DNA of 64,000 nt from Gordonia phthalatica. Its GTDB lineage: Bacteria > Actinomycetota > Actinomycetes > Mycobacteriales > Mycobacteriaceae. The stretch spans positions 1 to 64,000 of the forward strand of contig NZ_CP011853.1 in the NCBI RefSeq assembly GCF_001305675.1, given 5' to 3'. The position numbers and the translations under genes are program-made. Positions 52,401 through 59,792 of this stretch are shown in pieces. The stretch's first letter is position 1. Each line of letters opens with the position of its first letter. Below the pieces are notes generated by a model. It was given only the letters and a program-made list of their open reading frames with translations. It was not told the origin of the DNA and searched no databases.

Positions 52401-52947
52401 CCGCCCACACCCTCGTGCCAATCTGGAAATGGATATGCCGGTGCGGATCACCCGCACGACTCGTCTTGTGCGTGATCGCGACGGTCTGCATGTGCTCGAC
52501 CGGCAGCACCTCCTGCGCGCCGCGCGGCCCCGCCAACGTGACCGAATGCTGACCAAGGAAGTGCTGAATCTCCCGCGCCGCATCCCGCTGCGTCGCGTCC
52601 AACGCCTCGGACACGTCCGGGTGGAGTGCGGCGGCGACCGACAGGCTCTTCGGCGCGTTGATCGTCATCTCCGCGAACAACGGCGACCCCCGACGCACCT
52701 TGCCCGGCTTGCGCGGGGTACCCATCGACTCCCCGGTGTCCGGGTTCACCCAATCGACCCAGGCTTCGTACTCATCCGCCGACAGCGACCGAGCAGCGGT
52801 GACCTCGCCGGTCGCGTCGATCACGGCGTACTCGGCCACGGCCTGGTCTGCGCCGAGGTAGTACTCGTCAGCGCGGGAGCGGTCGGCCTCGACATAGGCG
52901 CGCGCGGCAGCACCGCTGCCGTGGAACAGCTTCACTCCACCCTTCAC
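49492..52947 (-). CDS. MobF relaxase-helicase of IME-2 (intact)
   Basis: The 1151-residue protein nicks the element's oriT and unwinds DNA for transfer. The relaxase domain has the tyrosine pair in DEYYLGAD, TINAPKSLSVAA and the histidine triad in DPHRHIHFQIG. The helicase domain has Walker A EGAAGAGKTTML near residue 520, VIVDEAGMLDQD, motif V SYAATAYGVQGATVD and VYVGMTRGR. The C-terminal ~250 residues are a charged coiled coil. The GTG at 52947 is chosen because GGGAGG precedes it and the family N-terminus (VKGGVKLFHGSG) begins there. It is distinct from TraA of ICE-1. Confidence 0.93.
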   Translation of the reverse strand: MKGGVKLFHGSGAAARAYVEADRSRADEYYLGADQAVAEYAVIDATGEVTAARSLSADEYEAWVDWVNPDTGESMGTPRKPGKVRRGSPLFAEMTINAPKSLSVAAALHPDVSEALDATQRDAAREIQHFLGQHSVTLAGPRGAQEVLPVEHMQTVAITHKTSRAGDPHRHIHFQIGTRVWAGGKWRALTTAALFQQQGAIRALGTAVIAAHPQLAATLSEHGLTLDPVSGEVVELEPFNAVMSKRSAQIRRNLERMEAEWQAKHPGETPGPVLTARMQDAAWAFQRPGKKPADLKNEQWWQQELRDAGYHPESLQHPDTVAPASLDDLSVQQVASRALDRCAAAASTWTPHTVREHVTRITTEAGVQATPAELREFIDLATGLAASDCFSVLPPGMVQPEHVAHLTSLGVVAAETALRDQLTAATPEREPKHPDVTDAAQAAGLDTGQTVAAAAVASTNPLVIVEGAAGAGKTTMLGVAIEVAAEHGRSSRVVAPTLRAAQVAHEELGVPATSVAALVYAHGWRWNEDGVWTRLAPGDTDPATGNIYTGPPNDAVLSRGERVIVDEAGMLDQDTALALLTVTAEAGASVAFVGDRAQLPAVGRGGVLDMAAQIRGRTYDMTELHRFTDAEYAALTLVMRDREHPGDVFDRLATMGLVTLHADEEAAREHITAHAHDGEAITVATNDEATELNEHIRAGRVERGEVDDTMTTTGSDGLSIGAGDLIQTRKNSSDLGVANRQQWIVQHVTDEGSVYAREVSGGGKHSRTVALPAEYVSEWAHLSYAATAYGVQGATVDASHTALSEATSAAGVYVGMTRGRQQNQLHVVAADMADARARFVEAMERDPADRGLDHATAQAIDAVQGLVSDGPVQLITEELARLTAEAERAERAAERWEQTAARFDAQRATHKTEDDEHADVLRHAEDEAARIRAEIAEPLTVQAEADGTTYLDAVEREAAASSRLATVGRLGRRKARAEHRQTSEHTRTVRARVRETWGEPPRTTDTLPEWAARQAERRAEADPRVIDAAQHVEAARADRDELRQRHEQERRALLVSEYGPQAVMRHRVGMRLPNPAQQAGQAHQQATALRAEADYLRALPIRDAAARIETTRAEHEARQQALAERERQLREPTERDPRRNDPRHDGPARGL

Positions 52948-53041
52948 TCTGGCCTCCCTCACGAGTCGTCTCGTGAGAGAGGTGCGCACTACGGCCCCGC
53001 CGTAAAATACGTGCCTCACTGAGATAGGGGGCAGATGACTG

Positions 53042-53188
53042 ATGGAGCCGAGCGTCAGCGCGAGAGCGTCGCACAGAGTGTCGCTGGCAAGAGTTGGCGT
53101 CACAAAGTTCGAGGGAACTTTCGGAGTTCGGTTCGATGAAGTGACTAGTCTTCTCGGCGAACTTCGTGACCTGATTACTGCCCGATGA
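53042..53188 (+). CDS. Possible small protein divergent from the relaxase
   Basis: A 48-codon plus-strand frame (MEPSVSARASHRV...) ends in a plausible helix (RFDEVTSLLGELRDLITAR). It lies in the 227-nt gap between relaxase and TetR genes and overlaps the TetR 3' end by 14 nt. An imperfect 13-nt inverted repeat (53099-53111 with 53158-53170, one mismatch) falls inside it. It may be a real small gene or chance; oriT of IME-2 could also lie here. Confidence 0.3.
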   Translation: MEPSVSARASHRVSLARVGVTKFEGTFGVRFDEVTSLLGELRDLITAR

Positions 53189-53759
53189 GTCTTCGGGCAG
53201 CGGTGACGACGGAGGCACGGCGGCGTGCGTGTTCGGCGTCGCTCTCGGCTCCGGTGATCATGCGGGCGACCTGCGGTACCGCTGACCACCATCCGGCGAG
53301 TGAGAGCACGAGGAACATCAGGTGGTCGGCGTCGAGGTCGCTCGTTACTGTGCCCTTGGCCTGTCCGTCGGTCATGGCGGCGACTTTGTATCCGTAGTAT
53401 TCGCGCCGCTCGGCCTCGTCGGGTACTTCGGTGTCGAAGACGAGCCCTTCCCAGCGCATGAGCCTGCCGAGTTCGGGGTGCTCGCGGTGGTAGTCGTAGA
53501 CGCGCCCGGCGTAGTCGCCCACGTCCTCGGTTGCGAATGATTCGACGGGCACGTCGCGGGCTACCTTCGCCAGTTCCTCGCGCAGTACGGTGGCGAAAAG
53601 TCTGTCCTTGCCCCCGAAGTGCGTGTAGACGCGCTCCTTGTTCACCCCGGCGGCCTTGGCGATGCGCTCGATGGTCGTGCCGTGCGGCCCGTGCGCGGCG
53701 AACTCGGCCACCGCCGCGTCGAGGATGCGGCGCTTCCTGCCCTCAACATCCCAGCCCAT
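53175..53759 (-). CDS. TetR-family repressor of the MFS/SDR cluster
   Basis: The 194-residue protein MGWDVEGRKRRILDAAVAEF... has a TetR helix-turn-helix (GTTIERIAKAAGVNKERVYT HFGGKDRLF) and a helical ligand domain. The ATG at 53759 follows GGGAGGTGGGAACG; the longer frame upstream runs antisense through the MFS gene. It is divergent from the MFS gene, and two CAACG-N4-CGTTG palindromes lie between them. Confidence 0.92.
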   Translation of the reverse strand: MGWDVEGRKRRILDAAVAEFAAHGPHGTTIERIAKAAGVNKERVYTHFGGKDRLFATVLREELAKVARDVPVESFATEDVGDYAGRVYDYHREHPELGRLMRWEGLVFDTEVPDEAERREYYGYKVAAMTDGQAKGTVTSDLDADHLMFLVLSLAGWWSAVPQVARMITGAESDAEHARRRASVVTAARRLIGQ

Positions 53760-53790
53760 CGTTCCCACCTCCCGTCTCGTGCGGTAAACC

Positions 53791-53855
53791 CAACGCTCAC
53801 GTTGCGTCTTCGCGGTTAGCCTACTACAGTCAAATCCAACGGAAACGTTGGATTT
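53791..53855. promoter_or_regulatory. Two TetR operators in the divergent promoter region
   Basis: Site 1 is CAACG-CTCA-CGTTG (53791-53804). Site 2 is AAATCCAACG-GAAA-CGTTGGATTT (53832-53855), a perfect 10-bp-arm palindrome. Both share CAACG-N4-CGTTG. They lie between the divergent TetR and MFS genes, the classic place for a TetR operator. Confidence 0.8.
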
Positions 53856-53858
53856 GGA

Positions 53859-55082
53859 GTGGTGGTGTCTGCGAACTCGACGGAACAGATAGCGGGAGCA
53901 GGCGAGGCGCGCGAGCACCCGGCAGGGAACGGCGTGGTCGTGCTGCTCGTGGTCACGGCGCTGCTGGTGCTCACGCAGTTGTACGCGGCAATCCCGCTGA
54001 TCGCCCCGATCGGTGCGGAACTCGGCTCTGATGTGACGTTCGCGCTCTCGACGGTGTTCAGCGTGTGCTATGCGGTCGGGTTCCTGATCTGGGGGCCGTT
54101 GGCCGATCAGTACGGGCGGAAGCGGATCATGCTCATCGGCCTGGTGTATCTCACCGTCGCGACCATCGCCTGCGGCTTCGCCTCCACGGTGCCGATGCTT
54201 GCTGCGCTGCGCGGGGTGCAGGGGGTGATGGCGTCGAGTTTCGCGCCGGTTGCGCTCGCGTATCTGGCCGAAGCGACCCCGCTGAAGCGTCGGGCAACGG
54301 CGATCGGGGCCATGTCGACGGCATTCCTCGTTGCCGGGATCGCAGGCCAAGTACTCGCCTCCGCGCTCAGCCTGACGTTGGGCTGGCAGTGGGTGTTCAT
54401 CCTCTCCGGCATCATGCTCGGCCTCGGCATGATCGGCGTCGCCGTGCTCGTCACCGAGCCGCACAGTCGCAGAGACGATGCGAGCCTGGTGCGTCGCTTC
54501 GCCGTAGTCGGGAGGGTCGCCACACGCCCCTCGGTGCTGCTACTGAGCCTCGCGCACCTAACGCTGCTGTTGTCGTTCGTCGGCATGTACACCGGCCTCG
54601 GCCCGCACCTGACCGACCTCTGCCTGGACTCATCGCAGGTGATCTGGCTCCGCCTCGTCGGGCTGCCGGGCATGTTCGCCTCCCTCTTCGCGGGCGCTAT
54701 TGCGAAGCGTCTCGGCGGCGCGGGGGTTGCACGTGCCGGGTTCGCCCTCGCCGCGATTGGGCTGCTGATCGAAGCCGCACTCTCGGCATCCCTCGCGGGC
54801 ACGGCGCTGGCGAGTCTCGTGTGAGTCACTGGGGTCGCGCTCGCGGTGCCCGCGATGATCACCCTGTTCGGCGAGACCGCCGCCCCGAACCGGGCCGGTG
54901 GGATGGCGCTCAACGGATTCGTGCTGTTCCTCGGTGCCAGCGTCGGCCCACTCACTGCCTACCTGGGCTTGGACTTCCCGATCCTGCTCGTCAGTCTCGC
55001 CGCGCTCATGGTGCTCGCCGTCGCCAGCCTCACCGGGTTCGCCCGACTCACCCGCACGCCCGCTTCGGAGGTACCTGTATGA
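53859..55082 (+). pseudogene. MFS transporter gene with a premature stop
   Basis: The frame codes for an MFS drug transporter (LLVVTALLVLTQLYAAIPLI, FLIWGPLADQYGRKRIMLIG). It is interrupted by TGA at 54822-54824 after GTALASLV. It continues in the same frame as TGVALAVPAMITLFGETAAP to 55082, so a single TGG-to-TGA type change explains it. The protein would lose about its last three helices. The start is one of three GTGs at 53859-53867. The end overlaps the SDR start as ATGA. Confidence 0.88.
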
Positions 55083-55768
55083 CTCGCATCCTGATTCTCG
55101 GCGCGACCGGGCGCACCGGAGCCGCCATCCTCGCTCATCTCCCCGCAGGCATCGAGGCGACCGCTGCGCTGCGCGATCCGGCAGACACCACGCGGCTCGC
55201 CAAGACTGCTGCATCGCTGACCTCCACGGTCGTGAACATCGCTGAGAACGCCAGTCTCACGCAAGCAATGCACGGCATCGACGTCGTCATGAACGCGATC
55301 CGACTGCGTGAGGACATCGCCCCGACCGAACTCGTGGCCGTACATGATCGACTCATCGAGGCAAGCACCAAGGCCAACGGCGCTCCGGCCCGGATCGTCA
55401 CGGTCGGCGGAGCAGGAGCACTCCGACTCCCTGGAGACAGACGGTTCTGGCAAGACCCCCGGTTCCCAGAACCCACACTGCCGCGCGGGAGAGCACACGC
55501 CATGCTGCGCGACCACCTCGAAGCGGGCAACGCAGGATCAGAATGGGCGTATCTGATCCCGCCGCCCGTCTACGAACCGGAGGGGCCGACGACAGCACGC
55601 TGGGAACGAGTCTCCCCTTCCACAGACGAGACTGCGTTCACCCGACAAGCGATCAGTTATGCCGACTTCGGAGCGGCAGTCGCGGAGACTTCCACCAAGG
55701 ACGACACTCGCACGCAACTCATCGCATGGCCCAGTGAACTGACAGAAAAGCACCCGATGAGTGGATAG
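55079..55768 (+). CDS. NAD(P)-binding SDR-like protein
   Basis: A 229-residue protein with an N-terminal Rossmann motif (MTRILILGATGRTGAAILAH) and the layout of atypical SDRs of the NmrA/YwnB type (VVMNAIRLREDIAPTELVAV, RIVTVGGAGAL). No clear YxxxK catalytic pair is seen, so it may be a sensor or an atypical reductase. ATG overlaps the MFS stop, showing one operon. Confidence 0.88.
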   Translation: MTRILILGATGRTGAAILAHLPAGIEATAALRDPADTTRLAKTAASLTSTVVNIAENASLTQAMHGIDVVMNAIRLREDIAPTELVAVHDRLIEASTKANGAPARIVTVGGAGALRLPGDRRFWQDPRFPEPTLPRGRAHAMLRDHLEAGNAGSEWAYLIPPPVYEPEGPTTARWERVSPSTDETAFTRQAISYADFGAAVAETSTKDDTRTQLIAWPSELTEKHPMSG

Positions 55769-56672
55769 GCGCATCTCCCCGCCGTTGTCGGCTCGGACAC
55801 GGACGACGCATCGACCTGTGGGCCTGGCGGCGTACAACGTTGTCCGGCTCGTTGTGATCCGTGACGGCACGGCCATCGTGTTCAGCGAGTTCGGACAGCA
55901 ACCCGTCAGCTTTGGCGACGCGGTGCTGCTGGGGCCGAGCGTGCTGTTCGGCGTCGAACCCGAGGGGCGGGTCACCTATACGACGGTCTACATCGACACC
56001 GACATGGCGCTGGATCAGTTCTTCTGGCAACACTCCGCGATCTTGCACGACCGCCTCGACGCCCACGACTTCGCGGGAAAGGTGTACACCGAACCTGCCC
56101 AGGTACTGCACCTGGGCCGGGATCGAGCCGGGCGGTTGTTGCCGTGGCTGGACGAGCTGGTCGCCCTCACCGTCGAGGGCAAGTACCTGGAACGGTTCCA
56201 TCGGATGCAGGCGCTCTGGTTCCTCATCACCGATGTGATCGCGCCGTGCATCCGCGTCTCGACGGTGCGGCTGACCCGGCTGCAACGTGCCCGCGCTCGC
56301 CCGTTCTCCGCTCGAAGTCGGGTGCCTGAACCGTTGCGTCGTGAGGCGATGCTGGTGCGCGACGCGCTGCACAGCCGGATCACGCACCCGTGGACGCTCG
56401 CGGAACTGGCAGCCCTGGTGCGGCTCTCTCCGAAGCACCTGGTGCGCGTGTTCACGGACACGTTCGGGAAGACCCCGACCGCCTACCTGGTGATGCTCCG
56501 CGTGCAAGAGATGGCGCGGCTCCTACGCGAGACGAACATCACCGTCACCGCCACCGGGCAGCGGGTGGGGTGGCGGAGCCGGTCGCGCGCGGTAGAAGCA
56601 TCCACAGCGCACACCGGAGTGACACCGAGCCGCTACCGAGACATGCGCCCGCTCATGACCGACCTCCCATGA
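55761..56672 (+). CDS. AraC-family regulator, copy 2
   Basis: A 303-residue regulator closely related to the AraC protein at 35746: shared PLSARTRTTHRPVGLAAYN, VVIRDGTAIVFSEFGQQPVS and VYIDTDMALDQFFWQHSAIL. It has two C-terminal helix-turn-helices (WTLAELAALVRLSPKHLVRV; GQRVGWRSRSRAVEA). It starts at a GTG overlapping the SDR end by 8 nt. It is the last intact gene of the MFS/SDR cluster. Confidence 0.9.
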   Translation: MDRRISPPLSARTRTTHRPVGLAAYNVVRLVVIRDGTAIVFSEFGQQPVSFGDAVLLGPSVLFGVEPEGRVTYTTVYIDTDMALDQFFWQHSAILHDRLDAHDFAGKVYTEPAQVLHLGRDRAGRLLPWLDELVALTVEGKYLERFHRMQALWFLITDVIAPCIRVSTVRLTRLQRARARPFSARSRVPEPLRREAMLVRDALHSRITHPWTLAELAALVRLSPKHLVRVFTDTFGKTPTAYLVMLRVQEMARLLRETNITVTATGQRVGWRSRSRAVEASTAHTGVTPSRYRDMRPLMTDLP

Positions 56673-56819
56673 CCGAGCCGGTCGCGCTGCCCGGCAAAGT
56701 GCCGGAGTGACCGGGAAACGCCCGGCCTGCTCGTCTCCTGCTTCGCCGCGACCGCCGGTGCTTGGTAGGCCGGTTCTTCCCCCTGGTTGCTCGGGGGTGG
56801 TCAGAGAAGGGAGGTCGTC

Positions 56820-57907
56820 ATGTCGCTGCTACTCGAACGCCCGGCGACCACGCCGACCGGTCATGAGCCTACAAGGACGCCGCAGTCGCCGCACCCCGCG
56901 ATAGTGCAGCCGGTCGAGCCGTGGAGTTGCGTCTATGTCACCAGCATCCGTCACCGTCGCATATTGGCGGCGACCGCCTATGACTGTGTGCGCTTCGTGG
57001 TCGTGCGCGACGGCTCGATCATCCTCACCGATGCCGATGCCGATGCCGATGCGGGCGGGTCGGCGTCGGTGGGTGATGTGGTGCTGGTCGCCCCGAACGT
57101 CGAGTTCGGGTACGAACCCGAGGGCACCGTCACGGTGAGGACAGTGGCAGTGGATACCGATTACTGGTCGAGCAGTTGTTCTGGCAGCACCTCGACGTGC
57201 TCGCGGACGGCGAAGCCGCACGCGACCTCGCAACTCACCTGTATCCCGATCCGGTGCAGGTGCTGCGCGTCGGAGAATCGCAGGCCGAACGGCTCGGGCC
57301 GATCCTCGATGAACTCGCCACACTCACCGGCGAAGACCAATCGCCGCGCGGCTACTTCCGTGCGTATGCGCTGCTGTTCACGGTGCTCGCCGCCATCGCG
57401 CCGCTGGTTCGTCACGCGCCGGTGGAGGTGCCGCCGCTGACCTCTCGGCAGCGGGCCGTGCGGGTCGCGCCTCCCCGGTGGCGGGAGTTCAAGCCGGTGC
57501 GCCGCGAGATTATGCGCACGGCGGCGCTCATGCAGAGCAACATCGCCAGGCAGTGGCCGCTCACCGAACTGGACGCGCACGCCTGCCTGTCGCCGAGTCA
57601 GCTCAATCGGGTGTTCAAGGACTCGTTCGGGGTGACGCCGCCGGTGTACCTGTCGATCCTGCGCGTACAGGAGATGGCGCGCCTGATCCGCGAAACCGAT
57701 CTGCTCATCGGCACGATCACCGAACGGGTCGGCTGGTGCCACCACTGCGGGCAAGCCTCGCGCATCTTCCGCCGCTACATGGGCGTGACCCCCATCGAGT
57801 ACCGGCGCTACGGCCCACCGTCCGCGAGCCGGGCGGGGCCGGGCGTCGGCATCGCCACCGCACGCGCCGACGACTCCCGTGGGAACGGGTGCGCACCTAC
57901 CTACTGA
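56820..57907 (+). pseudogene. AraC-family regulator, copy 3, frameshifted
   Basis: The gene starts at ATG 56820 after AGAAGGGAGG and reads TAYDCVRFVVVRDGSIILTD...VAVDTDY. One base is missing at about 57165. The next frame continues VEQLFWQHLDVLADGEAARD...through both helix-turn-helices (WPLTELDAHACLSPSQLNRV; RVGWCHHCGQASRIFRRYM) to 57907. A (CGATGC)4 repeat at 57029-57052 encodes Asp-Ala repeats. Without the frameshift it would be ~362 residues. Sequencing error is an alternative. Confidence 0.85.
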
Positions 57908-58001
57908 CACCTGCCCACACGACCGGAGGAACCCGACGATGAGCACCGCCACCACGCGACCGCGATACGCTCCGGCGCGCCTGCATGTCGGGGTGGGGGT
58001 G

Positions 58002-58402
58002 ACGGTTCCGGCAAATTGCCGGAACCGTGCGACCAGGGCTTTTACTCCCGGCCGGGGTGGTTCCGTCGAATCGGCGGCACCACACTCGCGGGGCGACGGT
58101 CGGGGAAAATTTCCCACACCGTCCAGCCTGCGACCTCGGCCCGCTGTGCTGCTCGTTGTGGTTCTCGTGACGGTGGTGGCAAATTGGCACCACCGTCCGA
58201 CCAGGAGTTTCGCCGTTGCCCCCGCGAACCAAGCCGCATCCGCTGCGACCTCACCGCGACCGTTCACGGTGGTGTCGAATCGCCACCACCGTCGGACCTG
58301 CGCTTTCGCTCCGCTCGGCTGGCCGTCACGGGCGCGAACGGTGCCGCAAAATTTGCGGCACCGTTGAGCCGGTTCACGAGGGTACCGAATCGGCACCCCC
58401 GT
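58002..58402. repeat. Array of seven 27-nt palindromes centred on a single A
   Basis: Palindromes lie at 58002-58028, 58057-58083, 58096-58122, 58170-58196, 58266-58292, 58338-58364 and 58376-58402. Most begin ACGGT and end ACCGT; all are 27 nt with an unpaired central A. Centres are of two types: AAATT or AAAATTT (1, 3, 4, 6) and CGAAT (2, 5, 7). Copies 1 and 6 are perfect; others have one to two mismatched pairs. Copies 1, 3, 4 and 5 share a right flank resembling GTCCGACCAG...TTT. Start spacings are 55, 39, 74, 96, 72 and 38 nt. No gene is supported here; a plus-strand frame crosses the array. Confidence 0.88.
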
Positions 58403-58439
58403 GACATACCCCGTTTGGGGTCGGTCGCAGGTAGCTCCC

Positions 58440-58448
58440 TGTGGATAA
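58440..58448 (-). promoter_or_regulatory. Consensus DnaA box beside the palindrome array
   Basis: TGTGGATAA is the reverse complement of TTATCCACA, a perfect DnaA box. It lies 38 nt after the last palindrome and next to a local AT-rich stretch (GCATATAGTACCTCAACT). With the array it resembles a small replication origin. Confidence 0.6.
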
Positions 58449-58487
58449 GTCTGCATATAGTACCTCAACTCGATGCCAGGTACTAGA

Positions 58488-59567
58488 TGTACCCGGCCAT
58501 GAGGTTGGTGGCGTTTCCGGTCTTGTGAAAGGGGAGAACCTCCGGGCTTAGTGGAGATGTCTGACGTCTTCACGAACTCGGAGGTTCTCGTGTCCCACCG
58601 TAATGCCCGCTTGACCGTGCACGGCAGGCTGCTCATCGTCCATCGTGCCGGTGCCGGGTGGAAGCAGGCGCATATCGCCGCGGCAATGGGCGTGTCCCGA
58701 CGCTGCGTGAAGCGGTGGCTGGACCGCTACCGCGCCGAGGGTGAAGCCGGTCTCTACGATCGCTCCTCGCGGCCTCACCACGTCGCCAACCGCACCCCCG
58801 ATGCCAGGGCCGCGGCGGTGGTCGCGATCCGGAAGAAGGAACGAGTCGGCCGTGACGAGGTCGCGGCCCGCACCGGGGTGCCGGCGCGGACGGTGTCGCG
58901 CATCATCGCCCGGTCCGGGCTGCCTCGTCTGGTCGATCTGGACCCGATGACCGGGGAGCGGATCCGCGCGTCGAAGACCACAGCGGTCCGCTATGAACGC
59001 GAGCAGCCCGGCGAGCTGGTGCACATGGACGTGAAGAAGCTCGGTCGCATCCCCGACGGCGGCGGGTGGAAGGCGCACGGCAGAGCGATGGGCTCCACAG
59101 CCGCCCGGAAACAGACCGTCGTCGGCTACGACTACGTGCACTCCGTCGTCGACGACCACTCCCGGCTCGCATACTCCGAGGTCCTCCCCGACGAGAAGGG
59201 CCCGACCTGCGCCGCGTTCCTCGAACGCGCCATCGGCTACTTCGCCGCGCACGGCATCCCCCGCATCGAGCGGCTGATCACCGACAACGCCTGGGCCTAC
59301 CGATGGTCGCTGCGCGGCGTCTGCGGCGCGCACGGCATCCGGCAGAAGTTCATCAAACCGCACTGCCCGTGGCAGAACGGCAAGGTGGAGAGGTTCAACC
59401 GGACCCTGCAAACCGAATGGGCCTACCGGCAACCGTTCACCTCGAACGACGACCGCACCGCAGCACTTGACCCCTGGCTCGAGCACTACAACACTGGACG
59501 ACGCCACTCAGCCCTCGGAGGCAACCCCCCGATCAGCCGACTGCAACCAACGTCCTGACCCCGTACA
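58488..59567 (+). mobile_element. IS481-family insertion sequence
   Basis: The 1080-bp element starts TGTACCCGG and ends, read inward, TGTACGGGG; the ends match at about 18 of 25 positions. It is flanked by the 6-bp direct repeat ACTAGA (58482-58487 and 59568-59573), consistent with the NCTAGN target of IS481. It carries one transposase gene. Confidence 0.9.
58590..59558 (+). CDS. IS481-family transposase
   Basis: The 322-residue DDE transposase has N-terminal helix-turn-helix domains (AHIAAAMGVSRRCVKRWLDR). The catalytic core has D in LVHMDVKKLG, D in RLITDNAW and E in KVERFNRTLQ. The GTG at 58590 is chosen because GGAGG lies 5 nt upstream and the family starts MSHRNARLT. An 11-bp inverted repeat (58534-58544 with 58579-58589) ends at this start and covers the ribosome binding site. 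Confidence 0.93.
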   Translation: MSHRNARLTVHGRLLIVHRAGAGWKQAHIAAAMGVSRRCVKRWLDRYRAEGEAGLYDRSSRPHHVANRTPDARAAAVVAIRKKERVGRDEVAARTGVPARTVSRIIARSGLPRLVDLDPMTGERIRASKTTAVRYEREQPGELVHMDVKKLGRIPDGGGWKAHGRAMGSTAARKQTVVGYDYVHSVVDDHSRLAYSEVLPDEKGPTCAAFLERAIGYFAAHGIPRIERLITDNAWAYRWSLRGVCGAHGIRQKFIKPHCPWQNGKVERFNRTLQTEWAYRQPFTSNDDRTAALDPWLEHYNTGRRHSALGGNPPISRLQPTS

Positions 59568-59603
59568 ACTAGATGTTGTGGTTTGCCTGTCGTACCTGTC
59601 TAC

Positions 59604-59792
59604 ATGGATACCTCGACGCAGACCACCACAACCACGCCCGAACCAGCCTCGACCGATGCCCCCGAACCACTCGGCGCACGCCTCGCGCGGGAGAGCCGCG
59701 CAGCGCAGGGCCTGCCTCCGGTCATCGCTGACCCACGGGTGCGTGAGCAACTGCAAGCCCTCTGCGGCCTGCCGAAGGCGCGGGGGCGTTAG
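59604..59792 (+). CDS. Small hypothetical protein beside the integrase
   Basis: A 62-residue protein (MDTSTQTTTTTPEPASTDAP...) with a Thr/Pro-rich start and a conserved-looking end (LGARLARESRAAQGLPPVIA, DPRVREQLQALCGL). Its stop overlaps the convergent integrase stop by 3 nt. Small genes of this kind accompany serine integrases of actinobacterial elements; a directionality or regulatory role is only a guess. Confidence 0.6.
   Translation: MDTSTQTTTTTPEPASTDAPEPLGARLARESRAAQGLPPVIADPRVREQLQALCGLPKARGR

Noticed and set aside
52948..53292. A longer start for the IME-2 relaxase
   Set aside because: The extra 115 residues cover the intergenic region and lack family similarity; GTG 52947 has a good ribosome site.
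53760..54464. An N-terminal extension of the TetR protein at 53175
   Set aside because: It is antisense to the MFS gene; the ATG at 53759 has a strong ribosome binding site and the family N-terminus.
54065..55768. A 567-residue protein ending in the SDR domain
   Set aside because: The N-terminal 338 residues are an Arg-rich out-of-frame translation of the MFS gene; the SDR starts at ATG 55079, coupled to the MFS stop.
56689..56730. Extra members of the palindrome family (CCGGCA-AAG-TGCCGG and CCGGG-AAACG-CCCGG)
   Set aside because: Arms are only 5-6 bp, and the length and ends do not fit the 27-nt pattern; they could be decayed copies but support is weak.
57879..58367. A 162-codon plus-strand gene crossing the palindrome array
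   Set aside because: Its internal peptide repeats follow from the DNA palindromes, there is no family match, and other frames across the array show similar repeated peptides.
58002..58402. CRISPR array
   Set aside because: The repeats are palindromic and diverge strongly in arm sequence, spacing is irregular (38-96 nt), and no cas gene is near.
57161..58636. A 491-residue minus-strand protein over the array and AraC copy 3
   Set aside because: Its C-terminal half is antisense to the AraC gene and its N-terminal half is repeat-derived.
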